DNA of 28,903 bases from Sulfurovum sp. (lineage in GTDB: Bacteria; Campylobacterota; Campylobacteria; Campylobacterales; Sulfurovaceae), in assembly GCA_027029065.1 (NCBI GenBank), contig JALVGO010000183.1:1-28903 (forward strand). Reading direction: 5' to 3'. This document shows positions 15,589 to 25,830 of this stretch, one piece after another; position 1 is the stretch's first letter; every line of letters starts with the position of its first letter. The notes under the pieces were generated by a model. That model saw only the letters and a list, made by a program, of their open reading frames with translations, did no database searches and was not told the origin of the DNA. A program made the position numbers and the translations under genes.

Positions 15589-16324
15589 ACTTCTTCTGTG
15601 CTACCAAAAGCGTACTGATCCCCATCGAGAAAGATTTGGTATATTTCATCTCAAACCCTGCCTCTTCAAGTTCACGGCTTAACATATCAGTAGTCAAAAA
15701 CTCTTCAATCGAATCTGGCAGGTATTTGTACGCTTCATAGTTTTTGGAAATCAGTCCGCCTATGCGCGGCAGTACCTGTTTCATCCCAAAGTCAACAACC
15801 TTGTCCAATACACCTTTGCGTTCCTGTTTTGTAAACTCAAGTATGACTACAATACCGCCGGGCTTTAGGGCGCGATGGAACTCCTGTAGTGCCTCCACTC
15901 TGTCAACCACGTTACGGATACCGTAACTGATCGAAATTACATCACTGCTGGCATCCTCTACAGGAAGCTCCTGTGCCTTTCCTTCAATAAACTCGGCAAA
16001 ATCAACCTTTTTACGTGCCACCTCAAGCATTCCTACCGAAGGATCAACACCTACATACTTTTCAATATGTACTCCATTCTTTTTCGCCTGTTCTCGCCAG
16101 TAGATCAGCAGATCCCCCGTACCTGTCGCCACATCCGTTACCTGTGTAAGCTGCTTCTTATTCAATATTTCAAAGGCTTTGTCACATCCCTTTTTTCGCC
16201 ACTGAATATCAATCCCCATACTCAGTACTCTGTTTGCCAGATCGTAGGTGTCTGCGATATTGTCGAACATCTCTACGATCTTTGCCTGTTTCTGCTCTTT
16301 GTCTGTGAGTTTTTCAATGCCCAA
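15587..16324 (-). CDS. ubiE: UbiE/MenG quinone-biosynthesis methyltransferase
   Basis: This is a class I SAM-dependent C-methyltransferase that acts late in menaquinone (and ubiquinone) synthesis, adding a methyl group to the demethylquinone ring. Campylobacterota use menaquinone, so the menaquinone role (MenG) is the likely one. The 245-residue protein contains VEMFDNIADTYDLANRVLSMGID, motif I DVATGTGDLL, and SYGIRNVVDR with the family NPPY-equivalent region, followed by KPGGIVVILEF. Length is normal. The start is TTG 16324, eight bases after GGAG. It overlaps the ribD stop codon by 11 bases, so translation is probably coupled. Confidence 0.94.
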   Translation of the reverse strand: MGIEKLTDKEQKQAKIVEMFDNIADTYDLANRVLSMGIDIQWRKKGCDKAFEILNKKQLTQVTDVATGTGDLLIYWREQAKKNGVHIEKYVGVDPSVGMLEVARKKVDFAEFIEGKAQELPVEDASSDVISISYGIRNVVDRVEALQEFHRALKPGGIVVILEFTKQERKGVLDKVVDFGMKQVLPRIGGLISKNYEAYKYLPDSIEEFLTTDMLSRELEEAGFEMKYTKSFSMGISTLLVAQKK

Positions 16325-17318
16325 TGTGTCTGCTCCAAATCATAATATCTCTTCCCATGCGCACCTGATGTACAAATGCCAAATTCATCTCGATATTATA
16401 GGATAAATCGTTGGTAGAGAGCTTAGGTGTCTGATAGACAAGCAGCCAGTCAATACGATCTTTCAAAGCCTTAAGCATCCCTTCTCCTCCTTCGACCAGT
16501 ACAAAAGAGGGATGTTTCAGAAAATCGAGCCGATCACTGATATCCACCACTCTTTGTGGGACGTTAAAAAGAGGTATTGTGTTGTCAAATCTTTTTTCAT
16601 GGCTGAAGATGGTAATATCAGGTGCAACCTCTCCTGTAAAACGGCAATCAAGTGTGGGACGGTCTGTTCGTACCGTATTGCCCCCTATAAGCAGCCGGTC
16701 ACAAACACCCCTTAGCCGATGCACATGCGCTAAAGACTCCTGTGAACTCAAATACCCGCCGCCAATGCGTCCATTGGTAGTCTGTGCAAGTTTAAAAAGT
16801 ACAAAAGCGCTCTTCTGCCAGATGAAAAAAGGCTCTATCAGCGTGCTACAGGCATCTTCAAGTACCCTCGTCACCACTTTGCTGCCCTGCTTTTCAATCA
16901 CAGCTGCACCACCGCCATGCCCAACAATTGGATCTTCAATGCCTACAATCACCTCTTTAAGTCCCAACTGTGATAGAAGCGATGCACAAGAGGGAGTCTT
17001 GCCGCTGTGGGCACACGGCTCAAGCGTGACATAGATACTGCACTGAGAGAAAAACCCTTTGGGAAGCCCCAAAAGAAACGCATGCGCCCTCTGCGCATCA
17101 AACCTGTCAAAATCGATGGTTGTCTGGGAGAGTGTTTCATAGGCAGAAAGAAGTGCCAGCACCTCTGCATGCGAGGTACCCGCTTTCTGGTGGGCTTCTA
17201 TGGCAAGGATGGCATCGTTTTGTACCACAACAGCACCTACTGCCGGGTTAGGATAGGTTAAAAGCTGGTATTTCCACGCTTCATCGAGGGCAAGCTGCAT
17301 GTAGAATGCGTCATCCAT
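16314..17318 (-). CDS. ribD: Bifunctional riboflavin biosynthesis protein RibD
   Basis: RibD deaminates the pyrimidine from the GTP cyclohydrolase II product and then reduces its ribose side chain. The 334-residue protein has the zinc-deaminase half with HAEV (about residue 50) and PCAHSGKTPSC (about residue 100), which hold the zinc ligands and catalytic Glu. The C-terminal reductase half contains KLAQTTNGRIGG and LLIGGNTVRTDRPTLDCR. About 20 residues are inserted between the two zinc motifs compared with the E. coli enzyme. In relatives this insertion seems common, but I have not checked. It overlaps ubiE by 11 bases and follows rimP after 15 bases, in a long operon-like run. Confidence 0.93.
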   Translation of the reverse strand: MDDAFYMQLALDEAWKYQLLTYPNPAVGAVVVQNDAILAIEAHQKAGTSHAEVLALLSAYETLSQTTIDFDRFDAQRAHAFLLGLPKGFFSQCSIYVTLEPCAHSGKTPSCASLLSQLGLKEVIVGIEDPIVGHGGGAAVIEKQGSKVVTRVLEDACSTLIEPFFIWQKSAFVLFKLAQTTNGRIGGGYLSSQESLAHVHRLRGVCDRLLIGGNTVRTDRPTLDCRFTGEVAPDITIFSHEKRFDNTIPLFNVPQRVVDISDRLDFLKHPSFVLVEGGEGMLKALKDRIDWLLVYQTPKLSTNDLSYNIEMNLAFVHQVRMGRDIMIWSRHIGH

Positions 17319-17333
17319 ACCCTCTCCTGATGC

Positions 17334-17762
17334 TTAAAACTCGAAATAGGTCTTAACGGTACCCAGTTCGTTATATTTGAAGGCTTTGTCACCCTCTTTG
17401 GTCTCTACAACGATCCCCTCATCATCTGCCTCTTTGAGTGTACCTTTGAGTCTATCGCCACCAAGCACCTTTACTTTTACCTTTTCACCGACAGACTGTT
17501 TGAAGTGTGCCGGTTTTGTCAGCTTGCGTTCAATACCCGGTGAACTTACCTCAAGCCGGTACTGCCCATACATAGGAGGGTTGACATCGAGAAAAGGGGA
17601 GAGTTCACTGGAGATATCCGCACACAGATCGAGGGATACCCCACCCTCTTTGGTAATAGAGATACGATAGATCTTTTCATCAAACTCGGTAACGGTTTCA
17701 ATGTCATAGAGTCTGGCACCGTTTGCCTCTACGATCTTGGAGATCTGCTTCTCAAGACTCAT
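17334..17762 (-). CDS. rimP: Ribosome maturation factor RimP
   Basis: RimP binds the 30S subunit and is needed for late assembly of its platform region. The 142-residue protein shows the N-terminal YDIETVTEFDEKIYRISITKEGGVSLDLCADISSELSPFLD and the conserved YRLEVSSPGIERKL motif, followed by a small Sm-like domain (KGTLKEADDEGIVVET). I placed the start at ATG 17762, preceded by GGGGAG. A longer frame upstream of it lies inside rbfA and is out of phase with the homologous region. The overlap with rbfA is 11 bases. Order infB-rbfA-rimP is reversed relative to the rimP-nusA-infB operon of many bacteria but typical for this phylum. Confidence 0.93.
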   Translation of the reverse strand: MSLEKQISKIVEANGARLYDIETVTEFDEKIYRISITKEGGVSLDLCADISSELSPFLDVNPPMYGQYRLEVSSPGIERKLTKPAHFKQSVGEKVKVKVLGGDRLKGTLKEADDEGIVVETKEGDKAFKYNELGTVKTYFEF

Positions 17763-18132
17763 CGTTCTCCCCTTCCTCTTTTTTTCGCTGTGCGATCTGC
17801 TTAAACAGCTCCTCCATGCGGCTCTGCTTCTCAAGCTGCTCATCAAACTCGAACGTAAAGCGCGGTGCTTTGAACCACCCCTCACTCTGTTTGCAGTGGT
17901 TCTGTATGTATCCGGCTACCAGACGGAGCTGTCTGAGCGCTTCACGCTGTTGGGCTTCACTAAGTACAGATTTGTCCAGATAGACTTTTGCATCACTTCT
18001 GCCTCTTGAGCAGACGACATCAGTCACCTGAAGTGCATTGATACGGCTGTCATCCAGTGTTGCAAGCGCTTCGGGGATGATCTCTTTGAGTACCGACTCG
18101 GTACGCTTGCGCTTGATCTCTTCGGGTGTCAT
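17752..18132 (-). CDS. rbfA: 30S ribosome-binding factor RbfA
   Basis: RbfA is a small KH-domain protein that helps mature the 5' end of 16S rRNA and is important at low temperature. The 126-residue protein has the expected pattern: KRTESVLKEIIPEAL, LDDSRINALQVTDVVCSRG, the KH-type DAKVYL strand, and LRQLRLVAGYIQ. The charged tail is Lys/Glu rich. It starts at ATG 18132, one base after the infB stop codon, and overlaps rimP by 11 bases, so the three genes are very likely cotranscribed and coupled. Confidence 0.93.
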   Translation of the reverse strand: MTPEEIKRKRTESVLKEIIPEALATLDDSRINALQVTDVVCSRGRSDAKVYLDKSVLSEAQQREALRQLRLVAGYIQNHCKQSEGWFKAPRFTFEFDEQLEKQSRMEELFKQIAQRKKEEGENDES

Positions 18133-18133
18133 C

Positions 18134-20821
18134 TTAGAGTGTTACCTGTTCTTCGACATCTTTGAAGGTTTCAATCACATCGCCCTCTTTGATATCGTTG
18201 AAGTTCTCAAGCATGATACCACACTCATATCCGTTTTTGACCTCTTTGGCATCTTCATTGAAGCGCTTGAGAGATGCAATGCTGCTTTCATAGACAACGA
18301 CACCGTCACGAATCAGTCTCGCTTTGGAGTTACGTGTGATGGAGCCTTCTGTTACTTTACATCCGGCAATGGTACCGACTTTGCCAACTACGAATGTCTC
18401 ACGTACTTCAGCCTGTCCTGTCACCTCTTCTTTGATGACAGGGCTCATAAGTCCGCCAAGGAGTGCCTTGACATCATCAAGCAGGTCGTAGATGATGGTG
18501 TAGGTGTTGATCTCAACACCAAGCTCTTTTGCTTTCTTTTTCACAGCACCTGTTGGTCTTACGTTAAAGCCGAGGATCACCGCATGCTCACTTGCATCGG
18601 CAAGGGTCACATCACTCTCAGTCACACCACCAACACCCTCATGAATGATGTTAACCTTCACCTCTTCGTTTCTCAGCTTCTCAAGGCTGCCTTTGATCGC
18701 TTCAAGTGACCCTTGGACATCTGCCTTGATAATGACTGGCAGAGATTTGAGCTGACCCTCTGCAATAAGCGCTGAGAGATCTTCAAGAGAGGCTTTGGTA
18801 CTCTTGGAGAGCTGTTTGGCTCTTTCGTACTCTGCACGTTTTTCGGCAAGTTCACGTACCTCTTTTTCAGATTCCATCGCAACCATCACTTCACCTGCAC
18901 CCGGAACGTCATTGAGCCCGACAACGGCTACAGGTGCACTTGGCGGTGCAGACTTGACATTCTTTCCGTTATCATCTTTGATGACTCTGACACGTCCGTA
19001 GGTCTGTCCGACAATCACATTGTCACCCACATTGAGTGTACCGTTTTTGATGATCACATTCGCCACAGGTCCAAACCCTTTTTCCAAAGAGCTCTCTACA
19101 ACGATCGCTTTTGCCTTGCGGTTCGGATTTGCCTGCAGTTCCATCACCTCTGCCTGCAGCAGAATCGTCTCGAGCAGATCGTCGATACCTTCTCCGGTAT
19201 GTGCCGAAACAGGAATAAACTCGTACTCCCCACCCCAGTCTGTCGCCATGACATCGATCTCGGCAAGCTGTGCTTTCACGTTATCAGGGTTGGCATTGGG
19301 CTTGTCCATCTTGTTGATCGCAACAATCATCGGTACACCCGCCGCTTTGGTGTGGGCGATCGCCTCTTTGGTCTGAGGCATGACACCGTCATCGGCAGCA
19401 ACAACGATGATGACGATATCGGTCGCCTGTGCACCACGTGCACGCATCTCGGTAAAGGCTTCGTGACCCGGAGTATCGACAAAGGTGATCTTCTTGCCGT
19501 TCTTCTCGACCTGATAGGCACCGACATGCTGTGTGATACCACCAGCTTCTTTGTCGGCTACTTTGGCAGAGCGGATCTTGTCAAGCAGTGATGTTTTACC
19601 ATGGTCAACGTGTCCCATAATGGTAATAACAGGAGGACGCTCTTCAAGATAGTCATCCTCAATCGCATCGTATGCCGCCACATAATCCAGTTCATCCAGC
19701 GGATTCATCGTAGTGACTTCCACTTCAAACTCTTCTGCGAGAATCTCGATCTCATCTTTGCTCAGGAAGTCGTTTTTGGTCACCATCATGCCAAGGGCAA
19801 AGAGAACTTTGATCACATCTCCTGCTGTCTTTCCGACTTTTTCCGCAAACTCATATACCCTTACATTTTCAGGGATCTCTACTGATGTGATCTGTTCTCT
19901 GTTCTCTTCTTTGTGGTACTTCTTGCGTTTCCCGCCACGTTTGAGTGATCGTCTCTGCTGTGGACGGAACGGCTGTCTGCCTTTTGCAGGGCCACCGGCA
20001 GCAAGCTCACGTTTTTTCGCTTCTTCTTTACGCTTCTGCTCCTGACGCATCATCTCTTCATAGATATTTTTGTCGGAGAAGTCCAGCAGTACCACTTCCT
20101 CTTCACCAAAACCGCTGTCGATATCACCGCTCATACTGTCATGGTTGAAGATGTCGATCTTTTTACCGGTATCTTTTGCCTGAGCAGGCCCTTTTTTCAC
20201 CTTCTTCTTGGAAGGAGCCGGTGTTGAAGCATCAGTCATAGAGATCTTTGATGCCGCTCTTGCAGGAGCCGGTTTTGCTTTTCTGACGATCTTGATGCCT
20301 GAACGGGAGAGTGTTTTACGCTTTGGCTTCGCTTCACCATCCGCTTTGGAAACTGCTGCCTCCGGTTCTGACTTTTTGCTGACGACAGAGATGCCTTTAC
20401 GCTTCTTTGGCTCTTTGGGAGCCGGTGCAGGCTCCTCTTTGACTGCTTTCTCCGTTTTTGGAGATGCTTCAGATTCAGCTGTTTTTGTCTCTTCTGTCTC
20501 TTCTGTCTCTTTCGGTTTCTCAGCTTTTTCAGACTTGACAGACTCTGTTGTCTCTTCTGCTTTTGGAGTCTCTTCCGCATTTGCTGCGTTCTCTTCTTTC
20601 GCCTTTTTGACGACTGTTACTTTCTTTTTGGCACCAGGCTTTTTGAAGCCTTTGGGAAGGGTGCCGCTGATAGCATAGTCCACGAGAATACCGGCATTTT
20701 CCAGACTGATCGTACTGTTTGCCGCTTTGACATCAAACCCGAGCTCTTTTGCCTTTGCAAGCAGCTCGCTGTTTGAAAGTCCCGCTTCTTCTGCTACTTC
20801 TTGGATTTTTACTTTATCCAT
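18134..20821 (-). CDS. infB: Translation initiation factor IF-2
   Basis: IF-2 is the GTPase that places initiator fMet-tRNA on the 30S subunit and promotes subunit joining. The 895-residue protein has an N-terminal IF2 domain ([26 protein letters not shown]), a roughly 250-residue lysine/glutamate/alanine-rich linker, and a G domain from about residue 400. The G domain carries [10 protein letters not shown] (G1), [10 protein letters not shown] (G3) and NKMDK (G4). Domains II-IV follow, with a C-terminal fMet-tRNA-binding part. The linker contains short repeats such as EETEETEE and [12 protein letters not shown], which explains the many long shadow frames on the other strand. It is preceded by ylxR, which it overlaps by eight bases. 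Confidence 0.98.
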   Translation of the reverse strand: MDKVKIQEVAEEAGLSNSELLAKAKELGFDVKAANSTISLENAGILVDYAISGTLPKGFKKPGAKKKVTVVKKAKEENAANAEETPKAEETTESVKSEKAEKPKETEETEETKTAESEASPKTEKAVKEEPAPAPKEPKKRKGISVVSKKSEPEAAVSKADGEAKPKRKTLSRSGIKIVRKAKPAPARAASKISMTDASTPAPSKKKVKKGPAQAKDTGKKIDIFNHDSMSGDIDSGFGEEEVVLLDFSDKNIYEEMMRQEQKRKEEAKKRELAAGGPAKGRQPFRPQQRRSLKRGGKRKKYHKEENREQITSVEIPENVRVYEFAEKVGKTAGDVIKVLFALGMMVTKNDFLSKDEIEILAEEFEVEVTTMNPLDELDYVAAYDAIEDDYLEERPPVITIMGHVDHGKTSLLDKIRSAKVADKEAGGITQHVGAYQVEKNGKKITFVDTPGHEAFTEMRARGAQATDIVIIVVAADDGVMPQTKEAIAHTKAAGVPMIVAINKMDKPNANPDNVKAQLAEIDVMATDWGGEYEFIPVSAHTGEGIDDLLETILLQAEVMELQANPNRKAKAIVVESSLEKGFGPVANVIIKNGTLNVGDNVIVGQTYGRVRVIKDDNGKNVKSAPPSAPVAVVGLNDVPGAGEVMVAMESEKEVRELAEKRAEYERAKQLSKSTKASLEDLSALIAEGQLKSLPVIIKADVQGSLEAIKGSLEKLRNEEVKVNIIHEGVGGVTESDVTLADASEHAVILGFNVRPTGAVKKKAKELGVEINTYTIIYDLLDDVKALLGGLMSPVIKEEVTGQAEVRETFVVGKVGTIAGCKVTEGSITRNSKARLIRDGVVVYESSIASLKRFNEDAKEVKNGYECGIMLENFNDIKEGDVIETFKDVEEQVTL

Positions 20822-21056
20822 TATTGATTAACTCCTTTAAAAGCTTAGAAAACCGTTCTTCGTCCTGCTTGAAACGCTTCACTAAGCCTTTGGTCTTTTT
20901 TTCATTCTGAATACAATCACGGCACAGATAAAAACTTCTCCCGGTACCATCGTACGCTGTTATTTCATTACCTACCTGTTTAAGTCGGATCAGAGTATAT
21001 TGAGGGTGTCTGCTTCGGCAAGCGATGCACATTCGTATAGGCTGTGATTTTTTCAT
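20814..21056 (-). CDS. ylxR: YlxR/DUF448 family RNA-binding protein
   Basis: The protein of about 80 residues has the YlxR signature: [20 protein letters not shown] near the start and [11 protein letters not shown] about 30 residues later, followed by a basic helix ([14 protein letters not shown]). The paired Cys-x-x-Cys motifs and the position next to infB are typical. The family binds RNA and, in other bacteria, RNase P or the nucleoid; its exact role here is not known. ATG 21056 gives the normal length; the in-frame TTG at 21071 would add five residues. No ribosome site is visible, and a TATAAT box (21066-21061) lies just upstream, so the transcript could be nearly leaderless. It overlaps infB by eight bases. 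Confidence 0.85.
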   Translation of the reverse strand: MKKSQPIRMCIACRSRHPQYTLIRLKQVGNEITAYDGTGRSFYLCRDCIQNEKKTKGLVKRFKQDEERFSKLLKELINNG

Positions 21057-21089
21057 CGGTATTATACCCAAAAAGAGATTAAGAGCATC

Positions 21090-21971
21090 TCAGCTCCTAG
21101 TCATCACTCCATTATTGTCAAGGGAGAGTGTAAATACACGAAACTGTGGAAAGCGTGATTGAAGTGCCTGATGAATCTTTTGTGCATCCTTCTCATACAC
21201 GAGGTTGAAAAAGGTCGATCCGGACCCTGAAAGTGTACTCATGATCGCACCGTTTTTCAGTGCAACTTTCTGCACTTCAAAAAGCTCCGGCATCATCTTC
21301 ATCCTTCGTGCCTGATGCAGCTTGTCCTTGGATGCGATCCGAAGCAGATCCCATGACTCACTCATAAAGAGTGCCGTCATGTATGCTGCACGGGAGAGAG
21401 AATATACCGTCTCTTCCTTTCTGTACATTTTGGGCAGCACAGTACGGGATTTTGCTGTAGAGATGGTACGGTTCGGTACCACCACAACCGCTTTGAGATA
21501 GTCCGGGAGCCTGCGTTTTTTGCTGTAGACTCTGTCTCCTTCCACACAGGCGACATTGAAACCGCCCATCACTGCCGGGGTAATGTTGTCCGGGTGGTGT
21601 TCGTAACGCAGTGCCTGGTTGAGAATCTCCCGTTTGTTATAGCGTACCCCTGCAGTCGTATAGGCAGCACTCAGTGCTGCGACGATCACGGCAGAAGAAC
21701 TGCCCAGTCCTCTGGAGATAGGTATCCGGTTGTGAAACTCGAAACGGAAGTTATCCATACGTCCGGCAAGACGCTTGTAGTTTTCATTGAAAATATTTAA
21801 AAAGAGGGTGTTCTTTTTGATTTTCGGGTTGTCCGCCCCCTCTCCATGCGTAGAGATACTCAAAAACTTGGAGGGCTTGATGATGATTTCATTTCTCAAA
21901 TCCACGGCAAGACCGAGTGTGTCAAAACCGGGACCGAGGTTTGCCGAAGTGGCTGGGACGCTTACAAACAT
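21090..21971 (-). CDS. thrB: Homoserine kinase
   Basis: ThrB phosphorylates homoserine with ATP, the step before threonine synthase. The 293-residue protein is a GHMP kinase with [19 protein letters not shown] at the start, the ATP-binding glycine-rich loop [17 protein letters not shown] near residue 90, and the C-terminal GSGSTFFNL motif. Length fits the family. It starts at ATG 21971 and follows tsaB by 14 bases, ahead of ylxR-infB. No other threonine genes are in the window; placement with translation genes is usual for Campylobacterota. Confidence 0.94.
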   Translation of the reverse strand: MFVSVPATSANLGPGFDTLGLAVDLRNEIIIKPSKFLSISTHGEGADNPKIKKNTLFLNIFNENYKRLAGRMDNFRFEFHNRIPISRGLGSSSAVIVAALSAAYTTAGVRYNKREILNQALRYEHHPDNITPAVMGGFNVACVEGDRVYSKKRRLPDYLKAVVVVPNRTISTAKSRTVLPKMYRKEETVYSLSRAAYMTALFMSESWDLLRIASKDKLHQARRMKMMPELFEVQKVALKNGAIMSTLSGSGSTFFNLVYEKDAQKIHQALQSRFPQFRVFTLSLDNNGVMTRS

Positions 21972-21985
21972 AGTGACTTCTTCCG

Positions 21986-22456
21986 TTAAACAGCCGGCAG
22001 GTTATAGGCCGGGGTTGACTCTTCATCTATCTCAAGATCATGAATACTGTGTGGCAACACGAATTGTGCATTGACCGGCTGCTCAAATTTTTTTGTAATT
22101 ATAGTCTCTTTTTCCTTGATAAAATAGAGGTTGCCGACCGCTTTGATCGGTTTACCACCGTTGAAAGCGAATGCACTGCATCCGCGGCAGTGTATACCCC
22201 GCACAATCTCAATTGTCTTCAGCATCACATAGGTGAGTTTGATCGCCATGTAGGAGCCGGGACCTCTCGTATAGACGATCTCCTGTACATCATACTCCTC
22301 CAGCAATGCTGTCAGTATGGGAAGCAGCACGTCTGATGTTTTTTGATTACTCTCTATTGTATCAATCAGTCTCCCATTCTCTCCATATACCCCGATCTGC
22401 ATCGGTGCAGCAATGGAAAGTACGACCAGTGTGACTTTAGGCAAAGCTTTTTGCAA
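21986..22456 (-). CDS. tsaB: TsaB-like tRNA threonylcarbamoyladenosine factor
   Basis: TsaB is the scaffold partner of TsaD in making N6-threonylcarbamoyladenosine at position 37 of ANN-decoding tRNAs. The 156-residue protein keeps the most telling motif, [20 protein letters not shown] (family GPGSFTGLRIG), at about residues 62-81. It lacks the usual C-terminal third, as short TsaB proteins in this phylum do. The N-terminal strand [18 protein letters not shown] corresponds to the family's LAIDTA strand but has no Asp. The start is uncertain: TTG 22456 and TTG 22444 are both possible, with weak ribosome sites; the first overlaps lpxC by 20 bases. Not a peptidase. Confidence 0.78.
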   Translation of the reverse strand: MQKALPKVTLVVLSIAAPMQIGVYGENGRLIDTIESNQKTSDVLLPILTALLEEYDVQEIVYTRGPGSYMAIKLTYVMLKTIEIVRGIHCRGCSAFAFNGGKPIKAVGNLYFIKEKETIITKKFEQPVNAQFVLPHSIHDLEIDEESTPAYNLPAV

Positions 22457-23321
22457 ATGCTCTGCTTTGTAGTGATTTTACAGCGACAAGCTCATAGTTT
22501 CTGCTGTCAGAGAGAAGTTTGGAGGTAAGCTGGTAGTTGAGATTGTGGCTTCCGGCAAATGACTCATAGTGCCCGAGTATATTATGTCCTGAGACCATCA
22601 TATCCCCCATTGCATCAAGAATCTTGTGTCGGGCAAACTCATTTTCAAAACGAAGCCCCTCAGGGTTGAGTACTTTGTGGTCATCCAGCCCTATCGCATT
22701 CTGAAGACTTGCACCCAGTGCAAGGTTCTGACTCTGCAGATACTGTATATCTTTGGCAAAACCGAATGTTCTTGCCCTTGCGATCTCATCGATAAAACTG
22801 TGTGTACCAAAGGCAAACTGCTGCGACTGCTCACCTATGACAGGGTGGTCAAACTTGATCTTGAAATCAAACGATGCATGATCTGCCGGTGAAAGACGGA
22901 CAAATTTTTCTCCCTCTTTTACCTCAACCTCTTTTTTGACCCGAATGATCTTTTTGGGTTCAGTCTGCTCCTCTATTCCCGCCTCATCCAGCAAAAGGCA
23001 GAATGAGATGGCAGAACCGTCCATTACCGGCATTTCATTACCATTGACGATAACCCTGAGATTGTCGATACCGTAGGCATAGACAGCAGAAAGGAAGTGT
23101 TCTATTGTGGAGATAAACCCCTTCTCATTTCCTATGACCGTTGCCATTCTCGTATCGATCACAGAATCGGGAGAGAGCGGAATACTCAATGCCAGATCTT
23201 CGCGGTAGAATATGATACCGGCATCTGCACCAAGCGGCTCCAAACGGAGTCTGATCGGCTCACCTTTGTGCAGCCCGATCCCTACGACTTCAACAGGTTT
23301 TTTGATTGTCCGCTGCTGCAT
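22437..23321 (-). CDS. lpxC: UDP-3-O-acyl-N-acetylglucosamine deacetylase
   Basis: LpxC performs the first committed step of lipid A synthesis, removing acetate from UDP-3-O-acyl-GlcNAc. The protein of about 294 residues has GIGLHKGEPIRLRL, the zinc ligand His in STIEHFLSAVYAYGIDN, PVMDGSA, and HKILDAMGDM with the other His and Asp zinc ligands. ATG 23321 is preceded by GGAG at good spacing; the longer frame starting TTG 23342 would begin inside that ribosome site region. It overlaps tsaB by 20 bases at its 3' end. Presence of lpxC confirms a Gram-negative outer membrane with lipopolysaccharide or lipooligosaccharide. Confidence 0.96.
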   Translation of the reverse strand: MQQRTIKKPVEVVGIGLHKGEPIRLRLEPLGADAGIIFYREDLALSIPLSPDSVIDTRMATVIGNEKGFISTIEHFLSAVYAYGIDNLRVIVNGNEMPVMDGSAISFCLLLDEAGIEEQTEPKKIIRVKKEVEVKEGEKFVRLSPADHASFDFKIKFDHPVIGEQSQQFAFGTHSFIDEIARARTFGFAKDIQYLQSQNLALGASLQNAIGLDDHKVLNPEGLRFENEFARHKILDAMGDMMVSGHNILGHYESFAGSHNLNYQLTSKLLSDSRNYELVAVKSLQSRAFAKSFA

Positions 23322-23438
23322 TCCGCTCTCTCCTTTCCTCAATGTTTCATTGCATTATGTGCACATTATACTATAAAATATAAAGAAACACAACTGCAAC
23401 ACTATTCTGCAATTTTACCCTTTTTTTATAAAAGTAAA

Positions 23439-24842
23439 TTATCCTTGCTTTGTATCCTTCTCTTTGGGTGCGATGATCCTGTCTGCTTCCTTGAACACAT
23501 TATCGATAAATTTTTTGATCCACTTTCTGTCAAACCACTCTACAGGTCTGACCTCAATCCCCTGAACAAGTATACCGAAATGCAAATGGTCTCCCAGTGC
23601 CAACCCTGTCATCCCGGTCTTGGCGATTACCTGACCGGCATGTACTTCATCACCCTCTTTCACAAGCAGCTGTGAACAATGTCCGTAAAGCGTATAGAGC
23701 CCCAGTCCATGGTCAATCAGCGGCATATTCCCGTAAATACCGTTTTCATCAGCAAACACCACTTTTCCCGGGTTGGAAGCGATGACATCCGCCATTTTTG
23801 TACTTGCAAGGTCGTATCCTACATGATAGGATTCTGAAACAATATTGTTTTTATCTTTGTAGTAGTAGTATCGATGGTCACCAAAACTGGCAACCCTCTT
23901 TCCGTTCTTCAACGGATAGAAACGCTTGATATGCCATGCATCTATCATCTCGTTAGAGACATGTCGGCTCAGTTTGTGGATCAGTGCTTCATTTTTAAGA
24001 CGCATGGTCTCATTGATCGCTTTGAGTTTCTCCAGTCTGTCCCCAATGCCGGCATATTCCGGATCACTCGATGCCAGATCGGTGATCTTTCCATCAATAA
24101 ACTTGTCCGTTGCACGTATTTTGGAAACTTTGTATCTCGGATTGCCGTGATAGAACGGGATATGAGTCTCTCTTTTATTCCCGGCAAGGTCTGTCGCGAC
24201 AATCTTCGCATCGAAAGAGTCGTCCGTAAACGGCCATGCTACCAATACCGCATAGTAGCCCTCTTTCTTGTAAGGCTCTGGCTTAAAGGTATGGCTGTTT
24301 GCCTTTACATACAGTTCGTCAAGATTTTCATCCTCTGCCTGAAACACAACCAGTGCGGAACCACCCTGATTGATCATACGTGAATTGGCAATCACATTGA
24401 CATTCGGACGTTTGTAGTCAATCCTGATATCGATCTTTTTTTGAGCAGTATTGCCACTGAAGAGATTCCAGAGGCTTTTGTCCGTCACTGTTACTGTCAA
24501 AAGGAAATGTTTCGACTTCGGGTCAAGTACCTTGCTTTTTGGGTACTTCACAAGCACCGTTTTCTCTTTTCCCTCAATCGGTTCCTGCCCTATTTTAAGC
24601 GCGTGTTTTCCGTCACTAAGCACTATCTCATAGCTGCCAAGCCCGATATTGTCACTCAGCTTGATCCTGATCGGATCTTTTCTGTTCCAAAAAAGCTGAT
24701 CAGGTGCATGGATCTGTGGTTTGACCCGCTCAAACTCGGGTGCAGTATAGATATAGACTGCACCTGCTGCGGCTGCTGCAAGTACAAGCAGCAGTACAAA
24801 CAGTCTGCCTTTTCCACCTCTTCTTTTTACTCTTCTAGCCAT
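23439..24842 (-). CDS. M23-family peptidoglycan endopeptidase, membrane anchored
   Basis: The 467-residue protein starts with a basic segment and one membrane helix (LFVLLLVLAAAAAGAVYIY), so it should be anchored in the inner membrane and face the periplasm. Residues 40-250 form beta-sandwich domains. The C-terminal lysostaphin-like domain shows the zinc-site pattern of M23 enzymes: SYHVGYDLAS (His...Asp), LYGHCSQL, and GDHLHFGI (His-x-His). It probably cuts peptidoglycan cross-links during growth or shape determination. Cys in place of the usual Leu in YGHLS is minor. It overlaps the DHH gene upstream by eight bases and is followed by lpxC, in an envelope-related run. Confidence 0.9.
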   Translation of the reverse strand: MARRVKRRGGKGRLFVLLLVLAAAAAGAVYIYTAPEFERVKPQIHAPDQLFWNRKDPIRIKLSDNIGLGSYEIVLSDGKHALKIGQEPIEGKEKTVLVKYPKSKVLDPKSKHFLLTVTVTDKSLWNLFSGNTAQKKIDIRIDYKRPNVNVIANSRMINQGGSALVVFQAEDENLDELYVKANSHTFKPEPYKKEGYYAVLVAWPFTDDSFDAKIVATDLAGNKRETHIPFYHGNPRYKVSKIRATDKFIDGKITDLASSDPEYAGIGDRLEKLKAINETMRLKNEALIHKLSRHVSNEMIDAWHIKRFYPLKNGKRVASFGDHRYYYYKDKNNIVSESYHVGYDLASTKMADVIASNPGKVVFADENGIYGNMPLIDHGLGLYTLYGHCSQLLVKEGDEVHAGQVIAKTGMTGLALGDHLHFGILVQGIEVRPVEWFDRKWIKKFIDNVFKEADRIIAPKEKDTKQG

Positions 24843-25800
24843 GTATCAATCCTAATGTAGAGATATTCTCCAAAATTGTATCTATTATTTCTTGTGTTTG
24901 GGCTTCTTTTAAGGTTACCCCTGCCGCCTCTTTGTGTCCGCCGCCGCCAAATACAGAAGCAAGACGGGAGACATCACACTGTTTTCCCCTAAATGAGATC
25001 TTGATACCTCCATCATCCAGTTCGATCATTAAAACTGCAATCCTGACGACTGCCAAGGAACGTGCATGATCGACAATCCCGTCCATATCAGGCATAGTAG
25101 CTCCGGTTGCCATGCGATCGGACTTACTGATATGCATTACTGCAACACGCCCCTCCATATATAAGGAGAGAGAATGCAACGCCCGCTCCAAGATACGCAG
25201 TGACGCAAGAGAACGCCTCTGTGTCAGATTACGTGCCGCTTCAGAGGGATCGACCCCACAGGAGATGAGCTCCTGGGCAACCTCAAACACCTCTGCATTC
25301 ACAGAAGATGTGGTAAAGTAGAGAGTGTCTGAAAGCAGTGCGGTATAGAAACAGTGTGCGCTCTCCGGTGTAATGGTTGTGAAACGTTCAAACAGCCTGT
25401 AGGCCACCTGCGATGCAGATGCATATTCGGCAATGACCACATTGACCGTACCAAACATATCATTGCTGTGGTGATGGTCGATATTGATAATCTCCCGACC
25501 TGAGAGGTCAACACCGAAACGCTCCAGACTTCCTCCGTCACAGGTGATCACAAGCCCGGTTTCAAAATCGATCCGTTTTTTTATCTTGGTATAAGCGGGT
25601 AGAAAATCAAGATAGCGTGGCAGATCCTTTGAAACATTGACGATCTCTACAGGGATATCGAGCATCTTCCGCAAAATAGCATATACCCCCAAACCGGTAC
25701 CGATGGTATCGGCATCAGGGTTAATATGTGTCAGTATGGTAACGGTATTGGCACGCGCAAGAAGCGTTTGTACCGACGTACATATCTCATCGGAAATCAT
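24835..25800 (-). CDS. DHH-family phosphoesterase (NrnA-like oligoribonuclease)
   Basis: The protein of about 321 residues has the DHH core motifs in order: ILTHINPDADTIGTGLG (metal site), TCDGGS, NIDHHHSN (the DHH motif), and FYTALLSDTLYF, then a DHHA1 domain ending with GGGGHKEAAG. NrnA enzymes degrade oligonucleotides of two to five bases and dephosphorylate pAp, finishing mRNA and c-di-GMP (pGpG) turnover. That substrate preference is inferred, though it would connect with the EAL phosphodiesterase in the same window. The start is ATG 25800 after GAGGAG; an in-frame TTG at 25827 would add nine residues that encode the ribosome site. It overlaps the M23 gene by eight bases. Confidence 0.88.
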   Translation of the reverse strand: MISDEICTSVQTLLARANTVTILTHINPDADTIGTGLGVYAILRKMLDIPVEIVNVSKDLPRYLDFLPAYTKIKKRIDFETGLVITCDGGSLERFGVDLSGREIINIDHHHSNDMFGTVNVVIAEYASASQVAYRLFERFTTITPESAHCFYTALLSDTLYFTTSSVNAEVFEVAQELISCGVDPSEAARNLTQRRSLASLRILERALHSLSLYMEGRVAVMHISKSDRMATGATMPDMDGIVDHARSLAVVRIAVLMIELDDGGIKISFRGKQCDVSRLASVFGGGGHKEAAGVTLKEAQTQEIIDTILENISTLGLIHG

Positions 25801-25830
25801 GCTCTCCTCTTTTTTGTCATGCAACACTTT

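Noticed and set aside
21061..21066. Promoter for ylxR-infB
   Set aside because: TATAAT is present on the minus strand, but no -35 exists and the start point would fall at the ATG; left as a remark under ylxR, not a separate call.
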